Both the position numbers and the translations under genes were made by a program. Under the pieces are notes generated by a model that was given only the letters and a program-made list of their open reading frames with translations, was not told the origin of the DNA and ran no database searches. A DNA stretch of 64,000 nt from Lumbricus rubellus (Eukaryota; Annelida; Clitellata; Crassiclitellata; Lumbricidae). The stretch is from the NCBI GenBank assembly GCA_945859605.1, contig OX243811.1, positions 30,910,453 to 30,974,452 on the forward strand. Direction: 5' to 3'. Shown here one piece after another: positions 22,241-37,118 of the stretch (position 1 is the stretch's first letter; every line of letters starts with the position of its first letter).

Positions 22241-25200
22241 TGTTACAAAGTAATGTACTGCACTGGTGTATCATTGGGGTTCAAATGCTGGTGTGTCCAG
22301 AGAGAGACTGGCAATTGGCAATGCACACCCAAAGGAAAGGTTACAGGGTTTAATCAGTGTTCCTTCCTTACCTGCATTTCAAGCAATTCAACAACTTTAG
22401 GGGTGAAAACAACAAGTGTTGTTTATAAACATTTATAAATGATACTTTTTTTTACTCTTACCGGGTAATTAAGTCCATGTTACTTTAACTTAACCTATCA
22501 TAGGCTACAACATCGCCAGGCATTAGCCTTACCTCTAGCATTACCTTATATTATCTTCTCAACTTAGCATGCCCTACCCTACCTTATCTAGATGTCTAAA
22601 AACAATATAAAAAACAGAAAAAAGTTGAAAGTAACCTTTCCAATTCACATATGATATACTCGAGGAGCACTTGGATTCTGGCACCAGTGTCAAGGTCATG
22701 ACCTTCGATCGTCAACCGCGTTCCACCAGATTTCGGTCCCATGGCAGGAGTCACTCGCAGCAACTCAGGGTTCTAGCCAACAACACAAACACTAATTAGA
22801 ATCTGAAATTTGTATAGATGCATATAATTATTATGTTTAAGAATAACCCAAATTTAGCCCCATAAACACTGATCAAGCATAAGAAAGATCAAAATTAATG
22901 TCAAGGCATCAAGATTGACAGCGTTCAAGACCAGATTCATATATTTTTTATTGCATGAAGCATATATCGTGTGACAAAAAAATTAAAACCACGCAACTTA
23001 AACAGTCGCTTATCAACCAGGTCAAGCAAGCAAGAACCTCCAGTGTCCTCCACCAACAAAAATGAGTGCTAGCAATTTGGATTCTGGCAACAACAAGTGT
23101 ATCGATCAATTTTGATCGATACACTTTTAGCAGCCCTAGTCAAGGAAGAACAGTAATCTAAGTGTCACACAGAACAACACAATGGTTGCTCCCAAGCAGA
23201 AAGTTTCTGGCACCTGGAGGATTCCACTAAAGCCTACTGAGAAGTGAGTACTGTTCTCGTTAGAGTCTCTTTACTACAATTCCATATCCTTTGTTTTAAT
23301 TTTCAAACCTGATAGATGAAATCTGATTCCCACGATACAGTCGCCTCCCCGACTGTCACGACGATGTTGCCACTCCTCGGTTCTGTCACTCGCCCGGTCT
23401 TACATACAACCCTAACAAACAGAATCAAGTGCCACAGAGGTTTAGTCAAAGACCAAACAGTCAGTGGCTAAACCCCATAACTAAACCAAACCACTCGAAA
23501 ACTCAATAATTAAATTAAAGCAATTCAATTTATTCGGTTAATTGCCAGTTGATTAGTTCTGCTTTTTTATGACATGTTACTTCGCTCAACAAGACTCGAT
23601 TTAGTAAGAAATTGATAAATTAATCTGCTTTGAATTTGCTAATTTAAACAAACATTTACAATGCCAGAGCTAAATAAATCAGCTAAACAAGAGATCAGCA
23701 TTTGGCCAACTAGATTCAATAACTAACTAACTCAGTTCCACTCACATTCTTGAGATGACGTACTCGGACGGCAGAACCTCGCACGCTACACCAGCCACCT
23801 TCACAGCGTTTCGTACCTGACCAAAATTTCGACCCAGATTCATGCCCCGTATGGTAAGTCGTGTGCCACCCTCGAGTGGACCTGTTAAAGGGTAGACCTA
23901 AAAAACAAAATCGACAGCAAGCAAATTAATGATTACATTGATCATCGCATGAACTAAATCAGCGGTTCTCAATCTTTTGAGCCTCATGGACCAATTACAA
24001 ATTTTGAGTCTTAATCACGGACCCCCACTAGAATTTTTGTACCAGTAGTGCACTATCATGGCTGTGTGACTCCATGTAATAAATATAGCCACAATGCCAC
24101 ATTACATATACTCTGACCTACCTAAAAACAGAAGAATTTTGTCATAGGTCAGCTTATTATTAGTTTTTCATATTTATGTAGCCATTGAAGTGAGGAAATA
24201 TTGAAAAAATTGACAAAATTTATCTGTTTATATGTTTTTAATTAAGAAACACATATAGATTTCAGGGCTTGCTCATCGACTACCAAGCAGATGACCATGG
24301 ACCCCCGGTTGAGAAACGATGATCTAAATCATCATCATTATATCAATGATCTCACAGAAGAAAAAAAGTGCCATAGTTCTAAGTATTTGTACTTCAGAAT
24401 AATCATCATCGATCTAGTATCATCACTATCACCATTATTATCACCATGATTATCACCATGATTCACCATCACTATCACCCTATATCCGCTAACCACTCTT
24501 AATGTCACAGTCATCCTTATCATAGTACTGTTGTCATCATCATCTTCATCGTAAACTTAGTGGGTGTACAGTGCACACACTGTACATGTAGAGCACTATA
24601 GATTCCAAATAGCTACCTCTTGGATGTCAGGGAGTGGACAGGTGGTAGTAGCCAGGCTGCCACAGGTGACATTCGTCTGACATCTGTCACTACACCACTG
24701 ACAACCATACTTAGCAGAGTCAGATGTCTCCTGTAGACTGAGACAGGTACTGCAGTCATCAGCCATCATGTCACACTTGAAAACCGTCACTGGAATATAG
24801 AAAAGATAGTCTTTCTTGTAAACTCAGCACACAGTCTCTTTCTGTTCTGTTATCTTGGCAGCAACGCCTCTTGACTGTTTGGGAAAAGGTAATTAATCGA
24901 AGCACAACCAATTTTTGACCATCCATGCACTGAAGATTTTCCAGAACCTTCTAAAAACAATTTCAGAGCTAATTTCTACATAGCACTGAAAGAAGCAGTG
25001 ATACCAAAACTTAGTTCAAGTTTTCATTGAGACCTGCCACAATAAACTTACGGTATTATGATGCAGTGATAAGTTCACCCAAGGTTACAGTTTAATTACA
25101 TTCCGATGTACTCTTATGATTTCGTACAACATTCTTAATTGAGCTCTCAAAGTCTTACAAAATTGCAAAAATATTTCCCAAACGTTAGCAAAACTGTGGT

Positions 25201-28200
25201 ACCTTAAATGATTTGTAAAAGACAAAAAATAGATGGGCTAAGGAAAACAAAGTTAGATTCTCAGGACAGATCACACTCCTGAAATGAAGATTCACGCAAA
25301 TGAAAATTTGCAGTAAACTGTATGAGATTCTGGATTTTTCATAATGACACATAGACATTGAATGAGGAATACCTGTGATGCCATAATTGTCGTCAATTAT
25401 GTATCCTCCATTCCAAACAACTTCCAAGCTGACTGTCTTGACTGGTTCGTCAGGTAAGTACGTGTACTAAAACGTTTTAAGCAGTATTTAATCAATAACT
25501 AAATCAGTCAAATCAAGACAAAGCCTATGAAACAAACACTCTTGGTGGGGCGCGGTGGTGTAGTGGTGGCGTCGTTGCCTTGGAGCCGGAAGGTTCGAGG
25601 TTCGAATCCACCTCGCCGCGTAAGGACCTTGGGCAAGTCCTTCACTCACAATTGCTCAGCACTTCGGTGTGAAACTCCGATGCAGTGTCCGCTCTGCATT
25701 CGGGAGCGCTTCTGAGTACAGAGAGCTTGAAGGAGCACTATAACAAGTGCACATACAAACATACTCAAACCACCAGATATGCCTACAACAGAAGTATGAA
25801 ATGAACTGAAAAAATGAAATGATATGAAATGCAAAACCAGTTCAAGCAATTAACCGAACCAAGCAAGAATTAGACAAAGTAAGTATGAAGAAGTCGCAAA
25901 TTCAGTCAGAACAATCACACGCGTCTGCAATCAAGATTCTTACCTGATAAGCTTCGCAGCTGATTGATGAAGCGGATAAGCGCTGAGCTGGAACACGAAC
26001 AGGTGGCGCCGTGAGATGCACGAGACATTCATATCCACCTTCAGCAGACTAAAGGAACAAGGCATTAAGAAAACCAAATGACATTCAATATGGACAAGTG
26101 CAAGCTTGAAACACAAAGTACATAATATATTGCGAACTATCAGCGCTGTGTGATGATACACGTAAAATATTTAACGAGAAACTTGAAGCATCGCAATAAC
26201 ATCTTATTGCTGAAGTATACGGAGGTGTCATGAATAATATACATGCACAAGTATATGCATATCCATTGATCGACCTTAGCTCCACATTGGACAAAACCTG
26301 ACATGAAATTGACTTCAATTGCCTTACCATAGCTTACCTTTTGTTACCTTACACAGCATTAAATAACATGCCAGAAGCCTTCGGAAAGGAATAAACTGTA
26401 TATCTGTTCAATGACGCACTGGAAATTATCAAGATTAGCTTTAACATAAAGCCTACCCGTACTGCAGGAAGAAATACGCCCGACAGAGGAATTGACGTTG
26501 GAATACTGGCAGGAATGAGGATTTCAGCTGCGTTGTTGACGTGCCGCAGGCGAGGACACAACTACACAAAAACAAAATATCAACATAAGGCAATGTAAAG
26601 TACGAACGTCACTTTGTAATATGATTGTGTCGATAGCAGCTATAAAAAATGTGTTTCTTTTTTGTAAGATTGTATCAGCTGAAGTACAAAAACTCACTCG
26701 AGAATTCTCAAACCGACAACACGCATCAAGATTTTATCAGAAGCAGGAGACGACAATGCCCTCTGGGTAGTAATCCTCTTCTCATCAACACCCAACCGAC
26801 ACCTTTCTCCATCAACACATAATTCACACGTTTCTCAGACATTCTCACCATTGTTGCATTATCATCAGAATCACACACACACACACACACAGACCCACAC
26901 ACGCAACTGTCTGTACTGCAGGACAGGCCAATCAAAACGGTCGCAAGGTTTTTCTTTACCAGTGCTATCTAGGAATAATGAAACACCTGTCTAGTCATGA
27001 AAAGTGCACGTGGGTTGGAGTGCCTGTTGTGATGGTCAGAATGCTGAGAGATCTACGTTGATGAACGTTTCCATCTGCTTTGTCACTTCACAACAATATC
27101 TTATTCAGAGACATACTTCTTGGCATATCTAAATAAGCGGCAGTGAGTCAACGAATCCTAAACCTCTGTAACTTGTGAAAGGAGAGAATAGATGGCAGCA
27201 CGCATCTTCTTACATGATGTTCGTCGATGACTATTTCTGGGCAGTCGGAGACTTCGTCAGCGTGTGTACAGGAATTGCGTGACACGCACCAGAAACATTC
27301 CCAGCTCGACTGTGAACACGATGAACAACTGGAAAAAAACAAGACAAGGTTATGTAATGTAATGAGACCTCTAAAAAATGTTTTTCAACCTACAAAAAGT
27401 GTTTTGTGCACTCACATTCAAGTTTAATTTAATCTCTAACTGGAAGTCCTCCAATCTCCTTTGCCTCAACCCTGCCAATCCCAATTTATTTTAACCTTGG
27501 AATAACCTTTAATCCAAATATATTGTTCTCTAATCACTTTCATTCATCGCAATTGCTGTAGCGCCCCTTCCAGCTCTCTCCTCAGAAGCGCTCCCGACTA
27601 CAGCATGGACAGTCGGACAGTGCATCAGAGTTTCACGCTGAAGCACATGAGCAATTGTGAGTGAAGGACTTTCTCAAGGTCCCTAAGTGGCGGCTTGAGG
27701 TGGATTCGAACCAGGAACAATCCGGCTCCAAGGCACTGAACAAACCACTACACCACAGTGTTCCACGCATGCAGCATGAATACAATTTAATTGTACATCT
27801 GGTGATCCACTTATGATAGAACAATTTTTGTTCAAATTCGCCACACCACACCTGATCAGCAGGTCAGAATTCAATTTCTCCAGAGCCTAAGACAACCGCA
27901 GCACCTCCTCCTAGATCAACAAATTATGCACCTCCATAAATTACACAGCGAGAAAAGATAACCAGTCAGTCATCTTACTTACGATCTGTGCTGACTGCAG
28001 TCAAAGAAGGTAATGGTTGTGTCAACAAAGTCCACTCCTGCATGAACGGACCTTATGGATAAAGTCATATTGATATGATCTGCAAAGCAAAACAAAACTC
28101 TGGTTGTCAATAGACTTTAAATTTACTCCGATACAAATACCAGGTAGCTATAAACTTATTCAGAGCTTGTAAAAAACCAGTGATTATAAAACAGTATGAA

Positions 28201-31200
28201 ACAGATTATAATTATTAATTCACTCACTTTAATGTAAGCACAAGTAGTTCTTAAAGTAAAATAGGAACAATTCTAAATTGTCAGAAATTCAACTGCAGGC
28301 TATCTAATCAAACCAAATACAATCTAACCTACAGATCTGTTATTAAAACACATGCAACATCAGACTATCATCCCTTCAAACTGTGATCACCATCACTAAC
28401 ATTAACCCTTCACAAACAGACAGAAGAAATACTAACGATCAGAGAAAACAGAAAGCACACAGAAACTGCTGTAAACATCAATCAGCAAAGTCTCGAAAGA
28501 GGACTTGTCAGCTTCTGCCATTTGTTGGTTTGCAAATACAATACTTACGAAGCTGTTGATTTTCATTTCCGGAAACAACCTACTTAATAAGCAACCTGCT
28601 TTCTCAAGGGAGGCAGAGGAGCTTGCCTGCTGCTTGCTTATCAACAGACCAATTACCCATTGGATGAACTACCGCCGCCAAGTCAGTCAATGACATGATG
28701 CAGACCCAATTGCATAGAATGCATAGCAGGTAATTAGGTAGGCAAGATGCAAAAGAACTAAAGGAAAAAACGAATACAAGATTGAGGCAACAGAAACAAA
28801 ACATCGGGATAAACAGATGAAGGAAGGAGAGACATAATCAGGCAGAAGATTGAAGTACAGAAAGTAAAGTAAGGAAATGGAAGAATTGGAAAGAAGCAAG
28901 GCAGTGCAGAAGGAAAGATGGATGGAAAACATAATAATGGGCTCAAAGAGAATGCTTAAGATGTCATAGGAGATGAAATTGGCAAAAGAATGCAAGAGTG
29001 AGCAGAGAAGGAGAGTAAGAAACAGGAACAGAACAGATTAATTACGAAAGGTATGAAGATGGAGAAAATGGCAGTAACTGAAAAAGGATAAAAATACATT
29101 TCATCACGAGAGTCAATCAACTGGAGCACATCTGAAACTCCTATTTGAAAAGAATTCGTTATGGAAAAGAAATACGGCTGAACAGAGTTCTTAAAAAAAC
29201 ACCTGGAGAGTAAACGTGCAGACGTAAAAACTGACCAGAAGCGACTTTTGCACGACGGCGCCCTTTCTTCCTTTTAATTGGAAGCCATGTTTATTGCACG
29301 CATGCCATTTTTGTGTTACCTTTGTTAAACGGGACGACATCAGACGACAGTCTCGGAGTCTGACATCGGACTTCATTAGGAGACGCGATGCCAACGGAAA
29401 CGCTCAGGTTGGAACCAAACACACACAGGTATTGGTCGTCGCTTTGCAGCACCGGAAGCGCCTTTATACCAATGGCCACCTGCAATGATCATCATCATAT
29501 ACAAAGACAAGGCAACGTAAGTTTCACAAAGGTAAAGTTAGGTAAGTTAAATTTAACTAAGGTATGACAATTACTAATGAGCCAAAGCAAGAGATGGTCA
29601 GGTAATACAACAGCACACAAGAAATCAAGGGATGTTAAAGTGAGACATTTAACATTAAGTACATGGCAAGTAATAACATTAAGTATGGGAAGTAATATAA
29701 GATACTTTAACACAAAGAAAGCCATGGAAAGGTAAGATCAGAAGAAGTAATGAGATAAGGTAATTGCTGGTATATCAATGCTTGCACACATTAAACTATA
29801 AGATTTCATTTGTCAAATGGAGCTATAGAAGAACGTGTTACATTACCTGGCAAAACATCATAGAATAATATTAGTTGCTAAAATGTCTGATTTAGGATAG
29901 AACATCATCACAGAGATGTCACGATCAGCGAGTACCTGAACACTCTTCTTGATGCTGATATGGATGAACTGAGTTGGAATACGTATGCATTCCCACGCAT
30001 TCGTAGACAACCAAAAATTGTCACGACTCGCAAACGCACACGAAGATTTTGTGCTGCACCTGTAGCAGCAAAAGAAATAATTCCAGACGAAATGAATTCA
30101 AGGTAATGTAAGAAAAGTGGACGGTGAGATACAGATAAATGGCATAAAAACGAACAAAATGAGATAATAAGATACGGTGAGTCAGTAGCTGAGATTCGGT
30201 AAGGAACTACAAAGACCTAGTAATGGTCCAACCTTCCTCCACATGTTGCTGCATAGATGACTGCATCTGCCATTCAAACCTGACCAAATTCGATATTCAC
30301 ATCCTAGTCGCAGCAGCGGCAGCGGTGCCATATTGCCTGGACATTATTACCAATAATGTCCCCAATCCCCTTATGGCACTCAACCATAATAACCCACATA
30401 AGCTGTGCTCGGTGTATATAAGTCGAGGCAGGTGGCCGACGTATTCCCTAGATTAGAAGACATGAGAATGAAACTAATAAGCTCTTCACAAAAATATCTC
30501 ACAATTATTCTCTATAACCGATGCAAGACACGGCTTCTAGAAAAGATATCTGCACAGAGCAGACACTAATGCACCCAGAATGGTCATTGCTCATAACAGC
30601 ACCTGCACTGTACCAGAGAATATTTATATACATATCTATATACACACAATAAATATTACATATATATAAATAAATACTATGATGTCATGAGCTCTAGGGG
30701 TTGATCAAGCATCTTAACTGGTGGGCTATTCTCAATAGTATTTAGCTGAACCTAAGAACATACTACACTTAACATGGCCTCTTGCTACAATTTACAAATG
30801 GATTCCAGATTATTTAAAAAATGCTGAAAGATTCAAAAGATTGAAAAGATATTTGGCACATTGTAAGACTGTAAGTCAAAGTAATAACGATTCAATTTGC
30901 AGATACATCTCATGAAATCTATATCTACAACATAAATCATGACTTAGTTGCTGATGTAGCCATTATGGCCACACATTTGTCTGGCATATAATTTTAATAA
31001 TTAATTTAATTATCCAGTCCCAAGTGGATTTTTCTGAATGATATTTTTCTGCTCAGACTTCTTACATGGCCCAGTCTACATTGGTGGCAGTATTTTTCGC
31101 AGTCATTCAGGAATGCTCTGAATGGAACTCCAGATGCATCCTTCAAAGTCTCATGTTTTGCCAATGAAGACTTGCCCACTCTAGGGGAGGGGTTTCAGGT

Positions 31201-33818
31201 TACTACCTGTACAGCGCAGCACTACAGTTTAAAATGCTAAGGAGTAGTTGTAATGGTGTTGATTGTTCTACTTCAGAGACACGCTTCTACAACCACTTGG
31301 TTGGCTGTTGAAGGATGCTGTCCATAACAGACCCACTGCAGGCTGAGGGATGTCTAGATGCAACACACAACATCCTCTGCCACCTTCACAAAGACACCTG
31401 GAGTTGATTAGGGTTCATGTTTTGCAACTCTCGTAGCGTATAGACGTTGCTCTTCCTCTATGATGCAATATCATCCAGGAACTCTGCACCTCAAGGCTTT
31501 CTGGACAACCTCTGCAATGCTCCATATGTAAGCTGCTGCTCTGTACTTAGTTTTTTTAATAGTTTTAGGGCTTTAGAAATTTGGAGAACTTTACGACTAT
31601 GCTTATCGCATTTTAAGCTGAAGATTCGTGACAAGTGTTCTTACTTCCGTTCGAGCGAACACCATCCGCAGTATGGATCTCTGGCCGCACGACACGTGTC
31701 ACAGCTCGTCATCTGGTCACAGTTCGACACGGATACCATTGATATCTAGAATTATAGCAGATGAGGAGAATTTAAGTCTTCTTCAACGTCAATATCATCA
31801 CCATCTTAATCATAATCATTGACCTCATCACATATTATTTGTTTGTTTTACTCAAATGGAATCATCAAATATTTCATCATCAAATGGCAAAATTTTAATG
31901 TTCATAAAATTGTAACTGTTATTACAACAATTCATGTATCATTGTTGTCTTTAGCAACCTACATCTATGATGCTTTACACTGTCAAATGTCAGTGCAAAT
32001 GATAAGTATATTGTAAACTGGATTTTTTTAAACAAAAGGCTTCTGACTGATTGAATAAGTGTAGAAATACAGAGCCAGCGACCCAAAAGACCAGATCTCC
32101 TCTTTTTATTTAGTTTTAGTTGTTAGCACAAATGCATCAGTGGACTGTGGAAAATCATTTTCATTGCCAGTACTGTAAGGGTCATCCGATAGTGGACTCA
32201 TGTTGTCTTCGATTCAATGTGGAACACAATTGCTCAGAAATTTATACAGTAAAGTTTGTGAAGAACTTTTCATTTTACATGCTTGTCTATTTTTAGCCCC
32301 AGCCGCTGATCTTGTGTTGTGGTTGCAATGTGGTCGAACATTTTTAATCACATGACCAGATGAGCAGCAGCATTGATAACCAACTAAAGACGAACAATAC
32401 TGCATTGTCGCAAGCAGCAAACGCAATAATATTGCAGCAAACGCAATATTGCAGCAAACGCAATATTGCAGCAAACGCAATATTGCAGCAATCGATTTGG
32501 GTCAGACTAAGACTTTGCACAAGATGGCGAGTCACATCAAGAATCAGACCTCAACTGTCTGAGGATTATGAACGTGCAGATTGATCCAATTAGAATGACC
32601 TTCAGACGGCCTGCACTGTTTAAGGACATGTATGTCACCCAGATTGCCTACCTCGTAAGGGCTTGGTCTTCAAATGACCTACTGCAGAATCAATCAATCA
32701 AAATTTATATAGCGCCACTTCAAGGCACCTACTCAGAGGCGTTCCCGGCCCAGATCAAGCGGGAAAAAACCAGTCTTCAACAGCCTGATAAGCATCGCCA
32801 CACCAAAGATGCAATCCTAAATGAGATGCACTGCGGGAAAGGAAGCCAGTGCAAGACCTCGTGTCCTTAATCTGTTCTATAGAAATGACCTGCCGATGAT
32901 CAGACCTACCTTGTTTGGAGTCATGACGTACAGATGGGAGTTGTTGACGCTAAACTTGATCGTTTTGACTGGCAGTCCTTCGTCAATCACTAGATCGAGG
33001 TACTCCCTCACCGATCCATCGCCCTCGAGCACCACCTGTTTGCGCCCGTCAAACAACATCCCGAAAAACAACACTAAACAAGACGAAGAAGAAGCAGAAG
33101 AGATGTGCAGTAAAGACAAGGAGGAACGATAGAGTCGAACATATATAGCAAAGCAAATCCCGCTTTAAAAAACGCAAGGCAGAGCAGTGAGGAAAGAACA
33201 GGTGAGTGAGTGAGTAAGTAAGTGACAGGCAGTGCAGCAGAGCATTGGATGTGTGATTGAAGGGACGAGGTACGTAGAATAACAGCAGCAATATAACAAT
33301 GTCAACATCAGCATCACGGTTCAACAACACCATCGTCATCGTCATCAGTGCAGGGTGATTGCATTCGTCCCCCCCCCAACCCCCGCAAGATCCGATCGCA
33401 GCGGCGGCGGCACCTCATCCGTTATTACTCCTGGGGGGTGGATGTCCAGCACCTTTCAACCGGAAACTAATCACACTTTCGGGTCGCTAACTAAACAATG
33501 CTATTTGCATAAAATGATGAAAATCCCAACAGAATAGAGTTGACAATGACATCGACACATACCCAACACACACATGCACGCATGCACACACACCTAGTCG
33601 CATCCACTAATATACACACAAAACAGCTCTAATTCTAAGATCAGATTATAACAATACATCAAGCAGTGACAACCAACACCCATCAAAGCCAGTCAGTCAG
33701 CCAGTCAATCAACGCATCATCTAACTGCTCTTCATCTGGGGACTGACTGGTCAACACACCTCAGATTCACATCTCTGTGTGACTCACTGCATACATTACA
33801 ACATTTCACAATATTATT

Positions 33819-33862
<44 letters not shown>

Positions 33863-36800
33863 ATGCACGCATACATACACACACACATACATACATCCAA
33901 TACAGGTCTACTGCAGATATCCACAAGGGTCAAGATCTGCAGCTAGCAGTGTCAGTCCCAACCCGACGGACGGTGATAGCAATCATCTTTCTTATGATAC
34001 AGTATCCTTAATAGGATACATAAGATTTTGCCTGATGGCTAAACTAAATACCAATGAGAAATTTTTTAAAAAGCAAAGTCTGACCTTTTTCAGATGACCT
34101 TCAGATGTGCCAAGGAATGCGACTGTGACGTCATCAATGGTAGTAGCAGCAACAGCAGTCAGCTCAACGTCTGACCTTTCGAGGATCGGAGACGATTCCA
34201 GTGGAACTGATCCAACAAGTGGTCCGTTCTGCTCCGCCTCTCCGCAGTACGATTCGTTGATGTTCATTGCCTTAGCACAATAACATCAGCACAAAAATCA
34301 CTTGCACTATATTCAAGAAGATTCATGCTCTTTGCATTTATTTATTTTATAATTATTTCACACAAGGAGTGAACAATACAAAGCTAAACTGAAACTCAGA
34401 TTCATGGCCCCCGTAACCCAAATTCCAATTGTTTAGCACTTTCTTGCATTTGACCATTTAAAATCGATTCTATCTAAAGTGCTTCAGTGCAAGTGACCCT
34501 AAAAGAGAAGGTGCAGTATTTGAGGCAAGAGAAAGATGAGGAAAGACTGAGAGAGGATGGCGTAGCGAACTAATGCGGAAAATAATTACAAGGTGACTGG
34601 AAACCAAAGCAGATCATCGTTAAAGTGTTAAAAAAATGAACCATGGTGTATGGAGAAACCAGTCTAAAATGCTTTGGAAGACTCAGAGCAATGTTAACTT
34701 AATGTAGGCTGAACTGACTGAGCAAAGAATTGTTTGAAAACAATGAATATTCAATCTCAGCTTAAGACCGAAATCACCGTAATCGTTAGTGAAGATTAGA
34801 ATTTACAATCTAATCCAATACTCTAAGTTCTCTGAACATACAAGTGGCATCCATTCAGTTTCCACCATTGCGCATGACATTCATCCACATTGCATTGCAA
34901 CTCTGCAAGTGAAACACGTAACACCGCAACTGGAAGGCAGCGGCGGCCATGGAATCTGGAATCTTGATGAAGACGACTGAATAATTTCGATTTGATCAGC
35001 ATCAATGTCGTCACATGATGAGAACTTACGACTTTGCTTTCGTCTCGACCATCGACTCTCTCTCTCTCTCTCGACTCTTTCGTGAACGCCATGCGTCATA
35101 ATGAAATTTTGTCGAGAAATATTCGGGAAAGCCGCGACAAGATATCAGTCACTTAAAGACGGCCACCGACGACAGCTTCCATCGACAGAGTGCTGCACCA
35201 AGATGCTCAACACTAATGCCTACTGACACTAGACACCATCATCAGCACAGCATCACTCTCACAAGAAAGGTGAATGTCCGATTGGTAAATTGCTTGTAGA
35301 CCACACACAAAAATTTCTTGTAAGATGCCCAAAAAATGTTGTCAACTGGCGAAAAAAATTGAAATTTATTCATAGACAATTTTACTTTCTTCTGCAAAGA
35401 CGCATAATAAAGCTTTGCTAGATGACACATCACAATGACTGCAGCAGTTGACTGAAGGTAGTTGATCACCTGACTACATTTAGAGTCTACTACTTTCGAG
35501 ACAATACATCCAAGAGATAATTTTCACAGATGATATAACTCCCTTGCAGTGTGTAAAATGTACTTTGCGGCATAGAATGGAAATCTGGAGTTTTTTCTGT
35601 TGCTAGAAAAGTTTTAAAATATATATACAAATAAAAGCACACTCTGAGAAACATAAACTTATGCAACAACAAATTTATGTAAAGTTTGTTGGGCTATCAT
35701 TAAAAAATGTGAACTGCTGTCTGATTGTAGGCCACACTGCAAGACAACATAATCTAGTGTTAAGACAGTGGCCACATTAGTGCATGATACAAAGCAACAT
35801 TCGCTTGAAGGGGGAGGGGTGGACATAAGGGAGGTTGACCATTGACGGCAGGTGCAGCAGCAGCAGCAGGCAGATGGAATGGGAGGAAGAAGAGGAGGAG
35901 GAGGAGGAGGAGGAGGAGGAGGAGGCGGTTACTGGGGAAGAAATCTTTTTCTCCACCATTATTAGGATGAACAGTTTTATTAGGAGGTCGACCTCAGCAG
36001 GCAATGCTGCTATATAATTTCATGTGCTGCTGAGCTGTCCAGCAGTGTGCACAGAAGCATGCATGCAGACTGAATAAGGGACACAACAAGGATGAAAGCT
36101 ACGTAATGGATGGATGGATAACAGAGATGGATGGATGAACAGGAGGATGGATGGATGAAATGGATGGATAAATGGATGGAGGGATGAAGGGATGGCTGGT
36201 CTGAGGAAGGACGGCTGCAGGATGCTGGGATGGACTGAAGGAAGGATGGAAGGATGGATGGACTGAAGGATGGATGGATAGATGGATGGATAGACACATT
36301 AGACAGCCGGATGGATATAAACATAGACATATGCACAAAACAGGGCCAACGCACATACACACATTACACACGCCATTAGCTCAAAATTATATACAAGTTT
36401 TTACAAAGCTACTCTAATTCTAAGCTCAGAACTACTACAAGTCCATCATAAAAGAAGCAGAGGACATCAAACGCTGGCACACCAACGCCCATCAGCAGCA
36501 AAGCCAGACCTACAACCAGTCAATTAGAGCCTCATCAATGGCTCTCAGACATCTGGACATCTAACTGTTCTTCTTCTTCACCTGGAGAATGACAGGTTAA
36601 CCGCGCCCCAGATTCACATTTTAGTGTGACCTTGCACTTGCATTAGATGGTTGGCTGGAGATGTGGACCATTGGAGCAGAAAAGGTGCAGCAACTGAAAC
36701 AGATTCCGTCAATGGAATCGGCAGAGAGACTTGAGGATAAAACTGACTCATTTTATCATGTAAACAAACTCCAATTCTACACATGGAATGCCCTTTAGAG

Positions 36801-37066
36801 TCACAATCAAACCAAATTGTTTAAGCCACAAGTTTGGCAGACAAACATATGACTACCGTATGTAAAAACCATCCTGATATAATAATGATGGGTTGATCAA
36901 TGGTACTAAAATTTACGTGTATGTTATGAATTTTTAATATATACAATCATGTCAGTATACTTTTGAAAACTGACATAGTGTATGCTTGAGACTGAGAATG
37001 AACAAAACATATATATACAATATACATATATATTATATATACAATTATATAATATATATAATATAT

Positions 37067-37118
<52 letters not shown>

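Larger units (their letters stand above)
30060..32909 (-). other. Plexin introns 3 and 4
   Basis: Contains a 17-bp tandem repeat (32414-32491) and a SINE tail fragment (32693-32760). 30060-31644 has TA-rich tracts and otherwise nothing I can assign. Exon 4 lies between the two introns. Confidence 0.7.

Noticed and set aside
25547..25620. Functional tRNA gene
   Set aside because: A and B boxes are present, but it is the head of a repeated SINE with a conserved non-tRNA body and tail, and a proper acceptor stem and anticodon loop are not evident.
36010..36371. HPSIHPSI repeat frames
   Set aside because: Reading of the ATGG minisatellite.
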